A stretch of 64,000 nucleotides of DNA from Dyadobacter sp. CY261 (GCF_021440085.1 NZ_JAKCPW010000001.1:1116001-1180000); one strand, 5' to 3'. Positions 47,167-55,296 are shown, numbered from the stretch's first letter. The notes: generated from the letters alone by a model not told the origin. A program made the numbers and translations.

Positions 47167-47389
47167 TCTGGTTTGTGAAAACCAGAAAACGGTTTAGACC
47201 AGGCATGAAGTAATTCAGTTACCTATGTAGCAAGGTCCTTTCAAATTGCTTGAAAAGTGTATTTCGTAAATGCCTTTTTCTGGTTCTAGACAAATATTGG
47301 TTTCCGAATCAAATTGATAACACCCAGAATATCCTGCCGGATCAAGTCTGATACCATTGATTAGTGGCGCGTTATCTCGAATACCTACT
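47167..47389 (-). pseudogene. 3' fragment of an unknown gene with its terminator
   Basis: On the minus strand an open frame of about 57 codons runs from the duplicated integrase boundary (about 47389) to a TGA at 47215. It reads with natural composition (RDNAPLINGIRLDPAGYSG, then CLEPEKGIYEIHFSSNLKG) and no start. A hairpin tctggttt / aaaccaga at 47167-47186, followed by a T-run on the minus strand, is a fitting terminator. The frame is probably the C-terminus of a lost cargo protein, cut by the integrase-end junction. No family recognised. Confidence 0.5.
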
Positions 47390-47454
47390 TCTCACCTTCT
47401 CTCTCGTGATCCCCTCTCACAAATAGGACGGGTCGTGAGAGGGATGGTGCTGCG

Positions 47455-48687
47455 CTAACCTTCCGTACCAGATCTTTTGGAAAGCCGCCCTTTCAAAGCC
47501 TGCATATCTTCACTGACCTTCGTATCCAAGATCTTAGCATAGATCTGCGTAGTACGAATGTTCTTATGCCCGAGCATTTTTGAAACACTTTCAATCGGCA
47601 CACCATTTTGCAGTGTCACGGTTGTCGCGAACGTATGCCTGGCAACGTGTGAAGTAAGAATCTTGTCGATTCCGCAGATCATGGCAATTTCTTTCAGATA
47701 GTCATTCATCTTTTGGTTGCTCGGCACAGGCAACACGAGGCCGCGAGATTCGCAAAGCGGATGGTCTTTATATCTGCCAATAATTTGAAGCGCTTCGGGG
47801 AGTAAAGGAATATGCGACTTCACATTCGTTTTAGTCCGCCGGCTGAAAATCCATTGCTCGCCGTCAATTCCTCTGGCTATCTGACCTTTTTCGAGCTTCT
47901 AGACATCGGAGTAGGCTAGGCCGGTGAAACAACAAAAAAGAAAAGTATCCCGCACCTGTGTGAGTCGATCACTAGCAAATTCTTTACTGGCCATTAAGTC
48001 CAACTCAGCTCTGGTAAGAATGGCTTTGTCAGCCTTTTAAAACTTACCCTTGAAGTTCAAATACGGGTCAAGATTCATCCAGCCGTTACCCAGGCAGATA
48101 TTGACAATCTTGCGGAACATTTTCATGTGCTTCACTACCGCATTGTTACCCATCTTACGAACCGAGCGTAGGTAGAACTCGTAGTCGGCAATGAAAGCGA
48201 AATCAATGCGGCTGATGTCGATATCAGTGGTGTTATAGTTATGCTTCAAAAATACCACTGTATGGCGTTCAAGTACCTTGTAGCGTTTGAATGTGCCGAT
48301 AGCATATTCTTGCCCGACCAATGCATTCATACGCTCGTTATGATCAGCGATCACTGCCATTAGAAAACGCTGCTTCGGGCCAATGCCTAGAAATTTATTT
48401 TTGATCGTTTCCGCTGTTATCAAAGCATTGTCGCGAACCAATGCAGCTTGTGCATCTAACAATTGCTGTTCGAGGTTGCCGAGATAGGCATTAACAGATT
48501 TTACGGCCTCTTTCGCGCCAGTTACTCTGCCTGCAACCGCATTCCACCGGCTGGGCTCGCATTCTCTTCCGGTTGTAAATTCAGCTCTCCTACTTTCAAC
48601 AGTAATCCGCAAGTAAATCGGCACCGGCCCTTTTTGATAGTTTTTCGGCTTCTTCAAATAGAAAAGCAGACTGATCTTTGTTTTCAT
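47455..48687 (-). pseudogene. Tyrosine recombinase (integrase) with two in-frame stops
   Basis: A full-length integrase of about 410 codons in one frame, interrupted by TAA after LNFKGKF (about 48037) and by TAG after FTGLAYSDV (about 47899). The N-terminus MKTKISLLFYLKKPKNYQKG is an arm-binding domain. The catalytic part has HVARHTFA and [12 protein letters not shown]. The box I position reads TGLAYSD, without the usual first Arg, as known for IntDOT-type enzymes. No frameshift is needed to join the three pieces, so it is recently inactivated. A tRNA-3'-end core lies about 250 bp upstream of its start. Confidence 0.88.
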
Positions 48688-48790
48688 ACCTTTTTCAGGT
48701 TAAAAAGTTGAACAAAAGTAGTCTTGCAAGCCGTTACAGCACAAGATGTTTACGTGGTAAACAGGTTGCTATACAATGAGTTGTAGCGAT

Positions 48791-48841
48791 TTTGGTGAGT
48801 AAAATTTGCAGATTGTCTAACTCACCGAATTACTCACCAAA
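48791..48841. promoter_or_regulatory. Inverted repeat upstream of integrase pseudogene (arm-site/operator candidate)
   Basis: TTTGGTGAGTA (48791-48801) and TACTCACCAAA (48831-48841) form a perfect 11-bp inverted repeat, with a further ctcaccg half-site between. It is 104 bp upstream of the integrase start and 100 bp before the tRNA-end core. A matching arrangement precedes the second integrase (55089-55133). Confidence 0.6.
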
Positions 48842-48884
48842 AATTTGTAGAAAACTGAACCTTTTGGCATACTCCGGAAAAGAA

Positions 48885-48916
48885 AAAGCCTGCTAATCTG
48901 TTGATTTGCAGGCTTT
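48885..48916 (-). terminator. tRNA-style terminator next to attachment core 1
   Basis: A 9-bp stem aaagcctgc / gcaggcttt, read on the minus strand, is followed by a T-rich run. It lies just downstream (minus strand) of the tRNA-3'-end core at 48941, the position of a native tRNA terminator. Confidence 0.75.
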
Positions 48917-48940
48917 TGATGCTCTTTGTTATTTCTTCAA

Positions 48941-48953
48941 GTGATCCCGCTGG
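48941..48953 (-). other. Attachment-site core 1 (tRNA 3'-end mimic)
   Basis: gtgatcccgctgg is, on the minus strand, the ccagcgggatcac 3' end of a tRNA acceptor/T arm. The same 13 bases occur at 55226. No tRNA body is present to the right, so this is an attL/attR-type scar of an element that targets a tRNA 3' end. Confidence 0.7.
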
Positions 48954-49010
48954 AATCGCAAAATATCGACGAAAGTAGTTGATTGTCAGGTATTTTATTC
49001 GAACGAATCG

Positions 49011-49039
49011 AATAGGTGACTGAATTGGGGACCGAATGG
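49011..49039. repeat. GGTnAC-type direct repeats right of core 1
   Basis: aggtgactgaat and gggaccgaatgg are two imperfect copies of a GGTnACCGAA-like motif, starting about 60 bases from the core. A matching pair lies about 59 bases from core 2 (55297-55320). Candidate arm-type integrase sites. The rest of 48688-49330 shows no gene. Confidence 0.5.
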
Positions 49040-49330
49040 AATGGGTCAATTTCGTTCTTACTTCGAATGTCCTCCGATGCAAAGTTACAGCACTTTCCAC
49101 AGATTATCAATTAGGTGTCTTCCTTTAATCGACGATATACGATTGACGTTGACTTACAAAACTTCGCATTTGCAGGGCAAAGAGCGGTCATACATTGCAG
49201 CTGGAGACGTTCTGTGGTCCTCGCAAAACAGACTATAGTTGTTTTCGATATATGACCGCATAATCTAACATAATGAATATCTGAACTCCAGAACAAGGCA
49301 GTCGTCCGCCGCAATTACTCAACAAATTCC

Positions 49331-49672
49331 CTATAGTAAATTCAGCATTCCCTGCTTCCATAGGTGGAGAGTGGTTTTAGCAGTCAGCCCCGTAATTGTC
49401 GAAAGGTTAGTTAAATTTTGTAAAACAGGTTCGGCGATTTCTGGTGCGTAAGCCAACGAGAATGTAGCCGCCCAAAGTCTTACATTCTCCTCACTATGGT
49501 CCAGCATCTCTGCAAACACGCCGAGTTCATTTGCACCTTTAGCCTGCGCATACAATCCGGTTAGCTTCTTATGGAGCTTATTTGCCTTCTTGTGATCTCC
49601 AGTAGAAATTGCCTTCCCATGTTCCAAAGCCTCAACTTCAAACTTTTGTCTAATTTCGTCTCTTTTTATCAT
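49331..49672 (-). CDS. DUF2019 protein, probable immunity protein
   Basis: 113 residues from the ATG at 49672. GDHKKANKLHKKLTGLYAQA, FAEMLDHSEENVRLWAATFS and KTTLHLWKQGML match the DUF2019 family, a short all-helical fold. Its ATG overlaps by 4 bases (ATGA) the stop of a nuclease-like toxin tip encoded just upstream on the same strand. That coupling is typical of toxin-immunity pairs, so a cytoplasmic immunity role is likely. The toxin is now headless, so this is an orphan immunity gene. Confidence 0.8.
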   Translation of the reverse strand: MIKRDEIRQKFEVEALEHGKAISTGDHKKANKLHKKLTGLYAQAKGANELGVFAEMLDHSEENVRLWAATFSLAYAPEIAEPVLQNLTNLSTITGLTAKTTLHLWKQGMLNLL

Positions 49673-49965
49673 GGTTTCCAACCAAAACGTTTTAATAGTT
49701 CAATCCCATATTGATACTGCTGCTCAAAGCTAAGTGTTTTCAGATAATCTCTAACCCTCATGCTAGTTCCTGGCAAGATCGAATTGTGGTACCCCGTTAC
49801 CTTTGCGTGAATTGAGCCAGCTCCATGCTCCAAACGAATTAGGTTCTTGGTATTATGAATTGCCTCTGCTCCGAATTTAGAGATATTGCCTGCGTGTTTC
49901 TCGACTATGTGATGCCAGGCATTTCCAGCTCCAGCAGATCCAAAAACACGCTTAAGTGAGGAAAA
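49669..49965 (-). pseudogene. Orphan polymorphic-toxin tip, HNH/Endonuclease VII-like
   Basis: About 99 codons without a start read SSLKRVFGSAGAGNAWHHIV, then EKHAGNISKFGAEAIHNTKN and a C-terminal RVRDYLKTLSFEQQYQYG. The WHHIVE...N...F...IHNTKN pattern resembles the HNH/EndoVII-type nuclease tips of RHS and related polymorphic toxins. The frame meets a stop to the right at about 49966, exactly where the duplicated HTH unit begins, so the delivery part has been lost. It overlaps the DUF2019 start by 4 bases. Confidence 0.7.
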
Positions 49966-49967
49966 GG

Positions 49968-50133
49968 TCTGAGGTTAGAAAGCTACTTAACGTCTCGCCC
50001 GGTAAGTTGCTAGCCCTCAGCTAACCGTCAACTCGCATTTGTAAGATTGGGAGGAGTAATCTATTACGACAGGGAAGACATTGAAGCTATGATTCAAAAA
50101 GCTAGAACGCCAACATTGATTGGAGAGGCATGA
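49968..50133 (+). pseudogene. Truncated, frameshifted HTH gene (duplicate A)
   Basis: This segment aligns base by base with the 3' two-thirds of the intact HTH gene at 50504-50743 (EVRKLL...SPGKLLAL, then NRQLAFVRLGGVIYY). It lacks the 5' end and has a 2-base deletion at about 50022 that creates a TAA. Its stop overlaps the ATG of the small gene at 50130, as in the intact copy. Confidence 0.8.
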
Positions 50134-50378
50134 ATACCGCATATCAAACTTCCGGTCGAGGATGTGACGTCCCTCCCAGGCCGGTATACGTGGAGATTTA
50201 CTTTCTTCAATGTAAGAAGAGCAAAGAGGCGGCCTGTGAATTCTATCAGCATTACTCACGCCGGTTTTGGCGCTCTCCGAACGGAGAAGTTATTCAAGAC
50301 TGGAAGCGCTTGGCATGGCAATGGATTTGGAATAAAGGAAGAGTAGGCACATATTGGTTATCCGCAGATTTTGCTTAA
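50130..50378 (+). CDS. Conserved small protein, element-associated (duplicate A)
   Basis: 82 residues, sharing with the protein at 50740 the core YVEIYFLQCKKS, HYSRR and DWKRLAWQWIWN with WRSP between. The ATG overlaps the stop of the HTH remnant (ATGA). Proteins of this type are commonly found, from memory, overlapping small HTH genes in Bacteroidota mobile elements. The tryptophan/basic pattern suggests nucleic-acid or DNA-protein contact, but the function is unknown. Confidence 0.6.
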   Translation: MNTAYQTSGRGCDVPPRPVYVEIYFLQCKKSKEAACEFYQHYSRRFWRSPNGEVIQDWKRLAWQWIWNKGRVGTYWLSADFA

Positions 50379-50503
50379 TGATGATCGCTGTTGATTTTCA
50401 ATCAATTCTGGTCATTATCGCAATTTGCTAGACCATTTTGCTGGATCATCAATGGATATTACTTTGTGTCCGTACATAGATTTTATAATTTCGGCATCGG
50501 CTC

Positions 50504-50743
50504 GTGACTAGAGGAGCTGGCCATGTTGTTCCCGAGCACTTTTCACCAGATACTGCAAAGAAATGGCTTAAATCGTATGAGGTGAGAAAATTACTGAACA
50601 TTTCACCGGGCAAGTTGCTTGCCCTCAGAGCCAGTCGTCAGCTCGCATTTGTGAGATTGGGCGGAATAATTTACTACGACATGAACGACATCGAGACAAT
50701 GATCCAAAAGGCCAAAATGCCAACCTTGGCCGGAAATATATGA
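50504..50743 (+). CDS. Small HTH DNA-binding protein (duplicate B)
   Basis: 79 residues with a MerR/excisionase-like HTH (KWLKSYEVRKLLNISPGKLL, then RLGGIIYYDMNDIETMIQKA). It starts at GTG 50504; the first 20 residues derive from the tail of duplicate A and may not be native. It overlaps the downstream small gene by 4 bases. Probable role as excisionase/recombination directionality factor or element regulator, by analogy with HTH_17 proteins. Confidence 0.75.
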   Translation: MTRGAGHVVPEHFSPDTAKKWLKSYEVRKLLNISPGKLLALRASRQLAFVRLGGIIYYDMNDIETMIQKAKMPTLAGNI

Positions 50744-50961
50744 GAAGGTATCAAACTTCCGGACTTGGACGTGATATCCCTCCCGAGCGAGAATACGTGG
50801 AAATTTACTTTCTTCAATGCAAGAAGAGTATCGAAGCGGCAAGTGAATTTTTTGCCCATTATTCACGGAGGTATTGGCGCTCTCCGAGTGGAGAAGTTAT
50901 TCACGATTGGAAGCGCCTGGCCTGGCAATGGATTTGGAATAGAAGAGCAGGTGCGTGTTAG
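50740..50961 (+). CDS. Conserved small protein, element-associated (duplicate B)
   Basis: 73 residues, paralogue of the protein at 50130: IPPEREYVEIYFLQCKKS, HYSRRYWRSPSGE, DWKRLAWQWIWN. The ATG overlaps the HTH stop (ATGA), so the two are translated together. The C-terminus is shorter than in duplicate A because of an earlier stop. Function unknown; partnership with the HTH protein is likely. Confidence 0.65.
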   Translation: MRRYQTSGLGRDIPPEREYVEIYFLQCKKSIEAASEFFAHYSRRYWRSPSGEVIHDWKRLAWQWIWNRRAGAC

Positions 50962-51245
50962 GTAATCCGCAGACTTTGTATACTAGTGATCGCTGTTGAT
51001 TTTCAATCAATTCCGATCATCATCGCAATTTTGCTAGACCATTTTTGCCGGATTATCAATGAATATTGCTTTGTGTCCGTACGTAGATTTTGTAATTTCG
51101 ACATCAGCTCGCGACTAGAGACGCTGGCAATGTTGCGCTCGAGCACTTTTACATCTTATGTGCTTCAAAAATTAGCTTCCACGAGAGTTCTTAGGTTGGG
51201 GACGTAATTAGTTTGAGTATCGTACAATTTCACCACATATTTTCA

Positions 51246-51728
51246 ATGACAATACCACTTAGAGTATTACAAATCGGCCTTTCCTTAGGTATACTTGCCG
51301 CGTGTTCTGGTGAGAAACAGCAGGATGCTGCTACCAGCAATATCAAGGCTGTGTATAAATTGTCTGAACTATCTGGCAAGAAAGAAAAGGAGGTTTCAAA
51401 GATCTATGGCACGGGAACAAAAATGGGTATCTGGAAAGATGCGCGAGCAGGGTGTGTAGACTGTCCAAAAATGAGCTATAAGTCAGACAGTGTGGAAGTT
51501 ATATTCATCAATGGAAAGTCTGATCGCATAACACTAAATCATCTTGAGAACTATGATTTTGATGATGAGGTGATTTTGGGACTTCTAGATTTACCAGTTG
51601 CAACTCCGACATTTGACAACAAGAGCGGCACCAAACGCTGGGACCAATATCACGGATACCGTTCGATTTCTGCCTTTGGTAACGAGGGGAAAATCAACTT
51701 CATCCTTATTTTGTCGCAGGCGGAGTAA
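51246..51728 (+). CDS. Hypothetical lipoprotein
   Basis: 160 residues from the ATG at 51246; a TTG at 51213 is also open but gives no signal peptide. The signal MTIPLRVLQIGLSLGILAAC places the lipobox Cys at residue 20, followed by SGEKQQDAAT. The body has GTGTKMGIWKDARAGCVDCP with a Cys pair and later beta-rich segments. Family not recognised. It is cargo of the 6.3-kb element. Confidence 0.65.
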   Translation: MTIPLRVLQIGLSLGILAACSGEKQQDAATSNIKAVYKLSELSGKKEKEVSKIYGTGTKMGIWKDARAGCVDCPKMSYKSDSVEVIFINGKSDRITLNHLENYDFDDEVILGLLDLPVATPTFDNKSGTKRWDQYHGYRSISAFGNEGKINFILILSQAE

Positions 51729-51911
51729 TTCTTGTCAAAGGCCTTCCAAGATTACCAAAAGCTCAAACTATCTCTAAATAAGCTACTAGCGGCGACCGCT
51801 CGGTAAAAACCTTAATTTTCGTGCGGTTTTACGAGAACGTCTTCATCGATATCAGTAGATTTCCAACTTTTCGCAGTAGATTTTCAAACATTAAACAGTG
51901 ATGTGCTCAAA

Positions 51912-53423
51912 ATGAAGCTTTCCGTTTTTCTGCTTGCATTGGCCTTTCCAATATCTTGCATAGCGCAGCGTGATATCCAGGAAAAAGTATACTCAACATT
52001 TTTGAAGGATACAGTCCGCTATCATGTAACAGTCCCCGAAAACTGGGACAAAAGTCAGACTTGCCCCGTATTGTATACCTTCAAATATGGTATGGTCGAT
52101 GGCCCTTACATTGCATCACAATTGCGTTATTTTAAAACAGCTAACTATTTTATACCCAATACGATCGTTGTGACCATTCTGGCCGACATGGACAGGATCG
52201 GGCTAATTTATGAAACTGGACTTTTGACCAATACAGGAAAAAACTTAACGTCTTGTTTAAGAAACGAGATCATTCCGAACGTTAAGGAAAAATACCATAC
52301 CTCCTTTTTCAAAACCTATCTTGGGCATTCCTATAGTGCCAGTTACGCCAACTACCTCTTTCAAAATGAACCAGATATTTTTAACGGATATATTCTGCTT
52401 GCCGCGGAGAAAACAGGGGCAAATTATAGTGAACCGTCGCCTTTCGTAATTGATAAAAAACTGGTTGGATTTTACTACCATCGGAACACTTTTTATTACG
52501 CAGCCGTCGGCGAACATGATTTGCAAAGACGCCACACATATGTAAGGGAAGTAGAAAAGAAGGTAAGCGCACTTGACAGTAATCACTTCTTTTTCAAATA
52601 CGACAGTATTCCTGGAGGCGATCACGCCAACATTCTGACGCTTGCCATTCAACCAGCTTTGGAACATATTTATCTCCGGTACAATCCCAGCATGACGGCG
52701 GGGGGGGCCAAAGATGCTTGGACGAATTTCACAGAAAATCAGAAGTACATTGAAAAAACGTATGGTATACTAGCAGAAAAAGGAAACCGCTGGTATGGTC
52801 CGTATGCGCAGATGGCACTTCGGGACAAAGACACAACCGCACTTCTAGAAATTGCGGAATACTTCGGTTCCGAAAAAGCAAGGGCTTCGGATATCCGCAA
52901 TCTCGGAGACCATCTGGCTTCTGCGGGTCTAAAAGGGAAAGCGATGGAATATTACCAGCGAACAATCAAATCAATCGAAACGTCTACCGGCAAGGCAGAC
53001 TGGCAGATTTTTGCATTGGGGGATTGTTACCTGAATATAGCTACAAAAATATTTGAGAAGGAGCCTGAGGAAGGCTGGGCTTATCTACTGAAGGGTCTCC
53101 AACTAGCCGAAATCAAAGGAGAGTCGGGAGCGCAAAATATCGATGCTTATTTTCATGCTGGGAAATACGCCATCGACAACAATTACAAAATTAAGGATGG
53201 TATCGATTTCTTGCTTCATTACGCCAGTCTACGCACTGAAACTATTGACGAGATTCATTGGAGTTACGAGCGGACCTATCTGATCCTCGCCAAGGGGTAT
53301 TACGCCTTGAAAGATTTTGAAAATGCAAAACTATATCTAAAAAAAGTACTAGTAATCAACGCTGACAATAAAGAAGCGAAGGAAATGTTGGGAAAATATG
53401 ATTTTAAGGCGGCCGCTCGATGA
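51912..53423 (+). CDS. Secreted alpha/beta-hydrolase (esterase D-like) with TPR C-terminus
   Basis: About 503 residues from the ATG at 51912 (signal MKLSVFLLALAFPISCIAQ). The N-terminal 270 residues follow the PF00756 esterase fold: PVLYTFKYGMVDGP, the nucleophile elbow LGHSYSASYA, an acid region VGEHDLQRR and catalytic His in PGGDHANI. After about residue 320 come TPR-like helices (GNRWYGPYAQMALRDKD, AMEYYQRTIKSIE, DFENAKLYLKKVLVINADN). It probably acts in the periplasm as an esterase. Similar fusions are known in Bacteroidota. It is cargo next to the integrase. Confidence 0.82.
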   Translation: MKLSVFLLALAFPISCIAQRDIQEKVYSTFLKDTVRYHVTVPENWDKSQTCPVLYTFKYGMVDGPYIASQLRYFKTANYFIPNTIVVTILADMDRIGLIYETGLLTNTGKNLTSCLRNEIIPNVKEKYHTSFFKTYLGHSYSASYANYLFQNEPDIFNGYILLAAEKTGANYSEPSPFVIDKKLVGFYYHRNTFYYAAVGEHDLQRRHTYVREVEKKVSALDSNHFFFKYDSIPGGDHANILTLAIQPALEHIYLRYNPSMTAGGAKDAWTNFTENQKYIEKTYGILAEKGNRWYGPYAQMALRDKDTTALLEIAEYFGSEKARASDIRNLGDHLASAGLKGKAMEYYQRTIKSIETSTGKADWQIFALGDCYLNIATKIFEKEPEEGWAYLLKGLQLAEIKGESGAQNIDAYFHAGKYAIDNNYKIKDGIDFLLHYASLRTETIDEIHWSYERTYLILAKGYYALKDFENAKLYLKKVLVINADNKEAKEMLGKYDFKAAAR

Positions 53424-53681
53424 GATCAGTATACAAGACAATGGGCTATGCGCTTTAAGGAAGCCGAAAAACTGGAAATAAAACCAATAATGTAGGTGAA
53501 AGCTGTAAACTTTCGCGCGTTTGTGATGATAACCTGTTTAGGCCTTAGGACGATCCAATGATGCAGCAAATTGACCAACATTAATATTCGCCCGGCTTTT
53601 CAGTGAACTCGTATCAATACCCGAACCTACTGTTGATAAAGAGCGCAGTAATCTTAACAGAGAACATGCACTTTCAAAAAA

Positions 53682-53713
53682 TAAAGCCACTGGCGTCTTT
53701 ACCAGCGGCTTTA
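53682..53713 (-). terminator. Terminator after integrase
   Basis: taaagccactgg / ccagcggcttta forms a 12-bp stem with one mismatch, followed on the minus strand by a T-run. It directly abuts the integrase stop at 53717. The remainder of 53424-53716 shows no gene. Confidence 0.8.
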
Positions 53714-53716
53714 TCG

Positions 53717-55012
53717 TTAGGCTACTATGGGCCTAAGCTTCCCCGAATTTGTAAATAGCTTCTGCTTTACCAACGCCATATGGTCACTGATCCGCTGTTT
53801 CCTAACTCTGGCGTAGCGTTGAGTCGTGCGGATATTGCGATGCCCAAGCATTTTGCCGACGTCTTCCAGCGGCACGCCATTGTTGAGCATCATGTCCGCA
53901 AACGTATGCCGCGCAAGGTGCGTGTTAAGCGGCCTTTTGATTCCGCAGATCACTGCAAGCTCTTTCAGGTAGACATTGTACCGGAAATTGCTGTTGACAG
54001 GGATCAATCGGTTGTTGACCTTGCAATAAGGATGGCTTTTGTATTTGTCGATCAGTTCTTGGACAACCGGAAGGATCGGCACCATTTCTGTCACCTCGGT
54101 CTTGCCTCTGTCCTTAATAAGCCACTTTTCACCAGTTCGGCCGACTTTCACGATATTATCGGGAGAGAGGTTGTACATATCCTGATAGGCAAAACCCGTA
54201 AAGCACTGGAAAATGAACGCGTCGCGCACTTCGCAGATCCGGGCGATATCGATCTGCTTTTTATGGATCGCTTCCACTTCAAATAGCTCTAACGGCATCA
54301 CTTCCTTATTGCCACCCGAGCAAACAAAACCTTCTAGTGGATTGGAAGCAATGACTTTCTTCTTGACGCTTGTTTTGACGATTTGCCGTGTCCATTTCAC
54401 CAGCTTTTTGGCAGTGACCTCAGAAAGCGGTTCATCCAGGTGAAGCGTCAGATAGTCGTAAAACTCTTCGGCAAAGCACTGGTCGATCTCAGTCATTTCA
54501 ATGTCCTTCCGCTGATATCGAAACCGGATGAACGCCTCTACCTTCCGTTTGGTGGACCGCCAGTGCCGGAGAGTTCCTTCTGAGCGGATTCCTTTCTTGG
54601 CTTTCTTTTCGAAAATCGCGATGAATTCATCGAAGGCATCCAATAGCGTTTGGCTTGGCCTTACAGCCTTTTCTGGCTCTGCTTTGGAATGAGACAACGG
54701 CAAGCCCAGGTAGGCATTTTTCAGCATCACAGGAGTGACGTGATTAAACTGCGATTGCAGCACCAAAAAGTGCTTTTCGATCTCGGCTTGTACCTGAACG
54801 ATTTTCAGGTTGATCATTTTGGCTTCTGCCGTGGTTACCGTCACCAGCTTGGCATCGCTATTCCAGAAGTCGGGATGGATCTTTTTGCCAAGGGAAATGT
54901 CGGTGTCAGTGCCGTCGATGGTAATCCTGACATAGATGGGTGCTTTTCCGTCTTTGGAGGCTTTGCCCCGGTAGAGCCAGAATAGCAATGACAGATTTTG
55001 TTTGAACTTCAT
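53717..55012 (-). CDS. Tyrosine recombinase (integrase), intact
   Basis: 431 residues. The arm-binding N-terminus MKFKQNLSLLFWLYRGKASK is followed by a SAM-like core-binding domain (about 105-205) and the catalytic domain. HLARHTFADMM gives His-x-x-Arg, KMLGHRNIRTTQRYARV the second His and the Tyr nucleophile. The box I region reads CFTGFAYQDM with no Arg, as in IntDOT-type recombinases. It should cut and rejoin at the tRNA-3'-end cores (48941 and 55226), the nearer lying 214 bp upstream of its start. It is homologous to, but distinct from, the pseudogene at 47455-48687. Confidence 0.93.
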   Translation of the reverse strand: MKFKQNLSLLFWLYRGKASKDGKAPIYVRITIDGTDTDISLGKKIHPDFWNSDAKLVTVTTAEAKMINLKIVQVQAEIEKHFLVLQSQFNHVTPVMLKNAYLGLPLSHSKAEPEKAVRPSQTLLDAFDEFIAIFEKKAKKGIRSEGTLRHWRSTKRKVEAFIRFRYQRKDIEMTEIDQCFAEEFYDYLTLHLDEPLSEVTAKKLVKWTRQIVKTSVKKKVIASNPLEGFVCSGGNKEVMPLELFEVEAIHKKQIDIARICEVRDAFIFQCFTGFAYQDMYNLSPDNIVKVGRTGEKWLIKDRGKTEVTEMVPILPVVQELIDKYKSHPYCKVNNRLIPVNSNFRYNVYLKELAVICGIKRPLNTHLARHTFADMMLNNGVPLEDVGKMLGHRNIRTTQRYARVRKQRISDHMALVKQKLFTNSGKLRPIVA

Positions 55013-55088
55013 GCTCGCACATTTTAAGGTTGGTAATTGTGTCCGTGGAGAACCTTAAATCAAAACCGCCTCAATCAAACATCTGATT

Positions 55089-55133
55089 CGGTCACCTAAT
55101 TTACCCAATCCAACAGGTGACCGAATGGATTGG
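55089..55133. promoter_or_regulatory. Inverted repeats upstream of integrase (arm-site/operator candidate)
   Basis: Two interlocked perfect inverted repeats: cggtcacct / aggtgaccg (9 bp, 55089-55097 and 55115-55123) and ccaatcc / ggattgg (7 bp, 55105-55111 and 55127-55133). They lie 77 bp upstream of the integrase start and 103 bp before core 2. Confidence 0.6.
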
Positions 55134-55201
55134 TTCATTATGATTCAGACTGACCTGCCTTTTTGTAAAATGTGCTGATTATCAATGCATTTTAAACAAA
55201 A

Positions 55202-55223
55202 AAGGCACACTTTCGTGTGCCTT
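55202..55223 (-). terminator. tRNA-style terminator next to attachment core 2
   Basis: A perfect 9-bp stem aaggcacac / gtgtgcctt with loop tttc, followed on the minus strand by a run of T. It starts 2 bases from core 2, as expected for the terminator of a tRNA gene. Confidence 0.85.
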
Positions 55224-55225
55224 CT

Positions 55226-55238
55226 GTGATCCCGCTGG
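55226..55238 (-). other. Attachment-site core 2 (tRNA 3'-end mimic)
   Basis: Same 13 bases as core 1 at 48941, here extended by gga (minus strand: tcccagcgggatcac). No D-arm or anticodon arm can be folded to its right, so the tRNA itself is not here. With core 1 it delimits a 6.3-kb unit containing the intact integrase. Confidence 0.7.
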
Positions 55239-55296
55239 GAACAATTTGAATCTTGAAAACGCTTGTATATCAATTATTTGTAATTCCCTTCAAAAT

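Larger units (their letters stand above)
49966..51155 (+). repeat. Tandem duplication of about 580 bp (HTH + small protein + 3' tail)
   Basis: Unit A (about 49966-50535) and unit B (about 50579-51153) are direct repeats. They cover the HTH coding region, the overlapping small gene and a non-coding tail with gatcgctgttgattttcaat, tttgtgtccgtac and gagcactttt in both. Divergence of perhaps 15-20% by eye and decay of the first HTH show that the duplication is not recent. The tail (50962-51245) holds no further gene. Confidence 0.75.

Noticed and set aside
47455-48687. Stop-codon recoding or readthrough in the integrase
   Set aside because: Both TAA and TAG are affected and both serve as normal stops in neighbouring genes; point-mutation decay is simpler.
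48941-48953. A tRNA gene at the tRNA-3'-end core (also at 55226)
   Set aside because: Only the last 13-15 bases fit a tRNA; no T-loop, anticodon arm or D-arm can be folded to the right on the minus strand.
48834-49100. An 88-codon minus-strand ORF across attachment core 1
   Set aside because: It runs through the terminator, core and repeats, is basic and low in complexity, and has no protein-like features.
50986-51207. A 73-codon protein in the tail of duplicate B
   Set aside because: The matching region of duplicate A does not keep the frame and the sequence is conserved as DNA, so it is read as non-coding.
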